Assembly: GCA_023512835.1 (NCBI GenBank)
Contig: CM042088.1
Coordinates: 13,322,078-13,386,077, forward strand
Origin: Taxillus chinensis
Taxonomy: Eukaryota; Streptophyta; Magnoliopsida; Santalales; Loranthaceae
DNA length: 64,000 bases
Direction: 5' to 3'
Within the stretch, counting starts at the first letter, position 1; every line of letters begins with the position of its first letter. Shown here in pieces: positions 59,828 through 64,000 of the stretch. The notes under the pieces are model-generated. The model was not told where the DNA came from. It saw only the letters and a list, made by a program, of their open reading frames with translations, and made no database searches. Both the position numbers and the translations under genes were made by a program.

Positions 59828-60136
59828 GTTTAAAGGTTTAGAACTTTATTTTAATTTGTGTTAATGAGTGAAGGGAATATTAAATATTTGAGTTATTGAC
59901 ATTAAATATTTAACATCTTAATTATTCTAAGTAAGTTTTATTAATTAATTTTATATTTTTAAGTGTAAAGTTAATTTATTATTGTTATTTTTAATATTAT
60001 ATAATTAATTATATATTATATATTAAATTTAGTAAAACATCAAAGGGTCATTATATCAGTAAACTTTTGGCAAATCAGTTCATCAGCTCAGCATCTCGGC
60101 AGCGTTGCAGATATCTCTGTCTCGTAGTCTTAACCG
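59828..60136 (+). promoter_or_regulatory. Upstream region of the SAWADEE-like gene
   Basis: A 309-bp gap between the hAT remnant and the gene start. Very AT-rich at 59930-60030 (TATATATTATATATTAAATT), then a more balanced leader with TCATCAGCTCAGCATCTCGGC before the ATG. A TATA box could be any of several; the transcription start cannot be set. Confidence 0.45.
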
Positions 60137-63100
60137 ATGGCTGTGGGCGATTGCTCTGCAGCAAATGTGGTGGAGCTCGAAGCCATGCGCGATGACTCCT
60201 CTTGGCATCCATGCAATGTCTCTGCCAGGTCCCCTCTCTCTCTCTCACCAATCTTCAATACCATATTTGTAATTTATCTATTTTTGTCTAATATCGGCGC
60301 AATATATTTCACAATCACTTGGATCTTATCGATTTATCATCGTATTTTGGGGTGAGATCGGGTGTTTATATCTTTGTTTGATGCATGTTGTTCTATAAAA
60401 TTAGTTACATTCTGGTGTGTGCGTAGAGAGATAGAGAGAACACTGTGCAACGTACTGTTCACTTCTTTTTTGGTAATATCGTATTGCTTCACGGGTTGTT
60501 TAATTTCAGGCAATAGTTATCATATTTCCTTGTGGGTTATTTAATTTCGGGCACTAGTTGCTAATCGCTCATGCTTACTTATTTGACGAGTTCAGACATC
60601 CTTTTTCTTAATTTATTTATTTGAAATTTAATATATAATTTGAGTTGTGTGTTTACTGAATGTATGACAGCTTAGATGGAGTTGGGCTTATTGTAGACTT
60701 TGGGAGCCATGAATTCAAAAATATGGTATTGGACCAAGAAGAAGCACTTACACACCTTCGGGTTCGTTCTATTCCTATGTGTGATGATGACTGCTCTAAC
60801 ATACAGGAAGGTGAGCATGTTCTTGCTGTTCGCAAGTCACAGGGTAAGAGCCTCTTCTGTGATGCCGAGGTGGAAAAGGTAATTCCTTCCCTAACTTTCA
60901 GTTTTTTGGGAGCTTTAACATCGCATGGAATCAATGAGACTGATTTGACACTATTGATGCTAGGCACGCAATTTCTTAATGGTAATTAATTGGCCATTAA
61001 TAAGAACGCATACAACTCTGGTGCAATTTAGGCTGCATACACTGAGTGAATTCTGAATTTCCAACATTGCAGTAATTATTGGTGTCTATTTTTCATCATC
61101 ATGCCAGGATCGCAGCATAAACTATGTTGTGAGATATTTGCCTGTTACCCTTTAATTGTATTGGATGAATGCATGTGAGAGATAAAATGTAATGTAGTTT
61201 TTTTTTTAAAATCAAAAATATAAAATATAATATAATATGATGATATTGGGGCAGTTCTTCTAAAAGCATTGATTGCATAATATACTGTGTGCAGCCTCTG
61301 CATTGGTAATCATTTTGTGCTGGTTCAATTTATGGTATGCCTGGTTTAATTACACAGCATTTCACTTTATAGTGAGCACTAAAAGAACAGGCAGACTAAA
61401 TCCTTCAGTTGTGTTTTCACTTCAATTATCAGTTTAATATGCTCCTCTGGATCTCTACTCTAATGCATGTATCACTACTTAAATTGATGTCTGCACAGTA
61501 CATTTCATACAAAATGCTACTTTTCTATCTATTAATTTCACATCCTACCCCCTCCATGGACAGACACTAAGAGTAAGGCACTCAAAGAGGACCCACTGTA
61601 GATGTGCTTTCATAATAAAATGGCTCCAACATGATCTCAATGGAATATCTGTTACTGTTCCATCTAGTTCAATCATGAAACTGGCTACAAAAAGCATCAG
61701 AGAACATCTAATTGTTTCAGCATTTTTAAGTTCGGCAAAAAGCTTGACCTGCTCAACTGCTGCTCATTTTCCATTGGATCATGAAGGTGCTGATACTGAC
61801 CTTCATACATTGCTGGAGAAGCAAATAGTCAATATTAACAACTTCAAAAATGCTTCCAGCACAGAACTTTCAGAAGGCTTTTTGTTGAAGGTTGAAGGTA
61901 TGCTCATCATAGTATCATACCTGCACACTTTCCAGCTAGGTGGATTGTAAATTTTTAGTTTATTTTCTATTTTAAAGTTATTTTGGGGCATGAAATGCAT
62001 GTATTTAGCTGAAGTATGTCTTTCATCTGAGCGTCAAACTACAATGGCTGAAATGTGGCAATAAGATTGGTAAGGCAGCCTACCCTTTGGATTGGCTTCT
62101 TGTTGAGATAGTGGGTGTGTCCGTATATATTAACCATATATCTCTTAATTCTATTATTCTTCCCAGCAATTCTTTGATAACTTAGGCATATTGAAAGCTT
62201 TTCAAAGTGGTTTTACTTACCAATAGTTATACAATATATAAATAAAATCATTCTAATTATAAGAATAACTTTTCTTCTTTTTTCCTCTACCAACAGCTTG
62301 TTTGACTTCCTATGAATAGTAGTACTTCTCCAAACACTACTATGTAGATGCTTTCATCAATGTCTCATTTGATTTGTTTTAGTGTATTAGAAATGATTGT
62401 AGAACAGAACAATCAATTTACATGAATTTCATTTCAACCCCCACCCATCTTCCACATTAGGGATTGTCACTCAATTTTCAAATGAGAATGACCGAGATTT
62501 GATATGCTTGATAATTTCTAAAAGTTCATGAATTAATTTACACAATGACAACTCATGTTTGTGCTTTTCCAAATTTCAACAATAATTGCTGCTGGTATTT
62601 TAAATACAGTCCATGACAAGGGTCAGGTTCGGTGCAAAAATGATGGGGTTAGTGGAAGTGTATCTCTTCTTCCAGCTCAGAATTCAAATTGCAGGTCTAC
62701 TCGAACTCAAAGTAGGAGCAAACTCATGTTAGATATTGAAGTTAAGCAACCTCTGCCTGTTGCTCCTTCAATCCAAGAGCAGCATTTGGGAAACAGGTTT
62801 CATCTCAGTCCTCTTGGAGCATGTGCCGCTCTTGCTTCATTCCAGTCAACATCATCAACACCTCTACGTCTTGATTTTTCTGTCTGTCATGAAGGGGAGC
62901 CTATTACACTAGAGACTGATAATGTTGCACTTAGTGAGAGTGGTAAACCATCTGTGAACACAGTGATAGATGGCAGAGGTAAGAAGACTATCAGAGAAAA
63001 GATGAAATCTGTTTCACCAACCAGTGTGAGAAGGTCAACACGAAAAGCCGTACTCGAACAAAAAGGGATTTCTACCGCAAGTATGAGAGAAGTCCCTGAT

Positions 63101-63685
63101 CATGCTAGTGTCGCAGTTAGTGGAAGAGAGGTACCGGATCCACAACTTGATGAGATTAATGCTAACCATGCTGAGGAGATGACTAAGAAACGGAAATTGT
63201 CCAATATGGTCAAAAACTCCCAGACATATGAAGGTTATGTAAGTGATGAAAGTAACCTCGACAACAACGAGGTGACTGAGAAGCATAAATTGTCCAGCAC
63301 TGGCCAAGGCACCCAGAAATCTAAAGGTTATTATTAAATGAATTCCTGGGTCTCTTTTCTGTTGTTTCTTTCCTCATAAATGCATGTGATTGTTTTTTAA
63401 ATATTTTAGTCTTCTCTCTTCCCAACTATTGTAGCATCTGTATCTTTGTGATGCTTCTTAATCTGAAGGATTATACGCAAGCTCTCACACAAAATGTTAT
63501 GATTATTATGCCTGTTGAATATCTCATTCCAAGCTTTTCCAAATGACTAATGTCAACATTCATATTTTGCAGGCAAAGTTTCAGGTACTAGTAACTGTAG
63601 AAAACAGGAGAAAACATCACCGTCTACTAAGAAACAACAATTACGTTTTTCTCCCAGGCTTAGGCTTCTCTCTCAGACTCGCTAA
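60137..63685 (+). CDS. SAWADEE-domain-like nuclear protein (five exons, 487 aa)
   Basis: Exons: 60137-60228, 60671-60878, 61564-61897, 62610-63326, 63573-63685. All introns are GT-AG and the phases join without a break (1464 bp including TAA 63683-63685). Residues about 8-150 resemble a SAWADEE domain: ELEAMRDDSSWHPCNVS, LIVDFGSHEF, LTHLRVRSIPMCDDDC, GEHVLAVRKSQGKSLFCDAEVEK, HCRCAFIIKWLQHDLNG. The Cys and the H-C-x-C positions fit that domain's zinc site. In SHH1/SHH2 this domain reads histone H3K9 methylation for RNA-directed DNA methylation; no homeodomain is present here. The C-terminal half looks disordered, with basic motifs near 239-247 (CRSTRTQSR), 352-357 (RRSTRK) and 475-487 (RFSPRLRL). 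The donor of intron 1 (GTCCCC) is weak. The only intact gene in the window; product name by motif reading only. Confidence 0.78.
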
Positions 63686-64000
63686 CAAAACCTCTCAAAG
63701 TCCAGTGAACTTGTAAGACTATGAGCTCATTGTCTACTTTTTTTCATTAACCCTAAAAAGTGACAAATTCATATAGTTAAATATGATCATGAATGGAGTT
63801 TTACAAGGGAAGGCTTAGATTTTCCAGGGAACCATTATCATTTATCAGTATCTCTTTTGAGGTATATTAGAAGAGTGGCGTATAGGAGGATCATCAAAAC
63901 CTTTATTTTTTACTTTCTAATGTGGTTTTATAGTTATTGTTTATGCATTAGAGCCCTAAATAAATCAAATGGAGTAGAATAATGAGGTATTTACATTTGT
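63686..64000 (+). other. 3' region of the SAWADEE-like gene
   Basis: Non-coding sequence after the stop. AATAAA-like CTAAATAAATC at 63956-63966 is a possible polyadenylation signal. Nothing else is recognised to the window end. Confidence 0.4.

Noticed and set aside
56103..60136. Terminal inverted repeats and 8-bp duplication for the hAT element
   Set aside because: I looked near both ends of the coding region and found no convincing matched pair; the element boundaries stay undefined.
1..64000. tRNA or rRNA genes
   Set aside because: No cloverleaf with A and B boxes or rRNA-like sequence was recognised; the tRNA-like strings are retrotransposon primer-binding sites.

Overview
The window looks like nuclear DNA of a flowering plant, probably a dicot, although no species can be named. 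The evidence is the mix of plant-type elements (Athila-like and Tekay-like Ty3/gypsy, SIRE-like Ty1/copia, an L1-type LINE, a hAT transposon) and one intron-containing gene with a plant SAWADEE-like domain. About 60 kb is nested, mostly decayed repeat DNA. The only credible host gene is at the right edge (60137-63685, + strand, five exons, 487 codons).

Layout: 1-1232 is the integrase end of an old Ty3/gypsy element, followed by its LTR-like flank. From about 1720 to 26586, and again at 43861-44590, lies a tandem satellite with monomers of about 256 bp. From 7111 it forms a higher-order array in which each unit (about 1.35 or 1.82 kb) carries a copy of the retroelement's C-terminal coding tail plus LTR start, joined to satellite at the same junction. 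The array is interrupted by a solo LTR (3483-5294), a 5'-truncated LINE with a 16-bp target duplication (13056-17055), and an Athila fragment flanked by a 66-bp direct repeat (19503-24863). A truncated minus-strand Tekay-like element (26587-43860) is also inserted, and its own LTR is split by a 12.8-kb SIRE-like copia element (30924-43732).

The copia element has two 1243-bp LTRs, gag, protease, integrase, RT and RNase H on the minus strand. Downstream of pol, in the usual env-like position, it carries a long extra ORF region ending in a Ulp1-type cysteine protease-like domain with the His/Asp/Gln/Cys set still visible. A second, diverged copy of the middle of that ORF (44591-55145) is split by a complete, young Tekay-like chromovirus (45205-54314). 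To the right are an LTR fragment (55146-56102) and a broken hAT transposase region (56330-59827) containing a solo SIRE-like LTR.

The main observations are four. (1) LTR and frame differences in the 45205-54314 element fall mostly on CAG/CTG motifs, which looks like a base-calling artefact at CHG-methylated sites rather than decay. (2) A U3 promoter block is shared, in the same orientation, between Athila-like and Tekay-like LTRs. (3) A Ulp1-like module sits in a copia element. (4) The satellite is a retrotransposon-satellite chimera amplified from one fusion junction.
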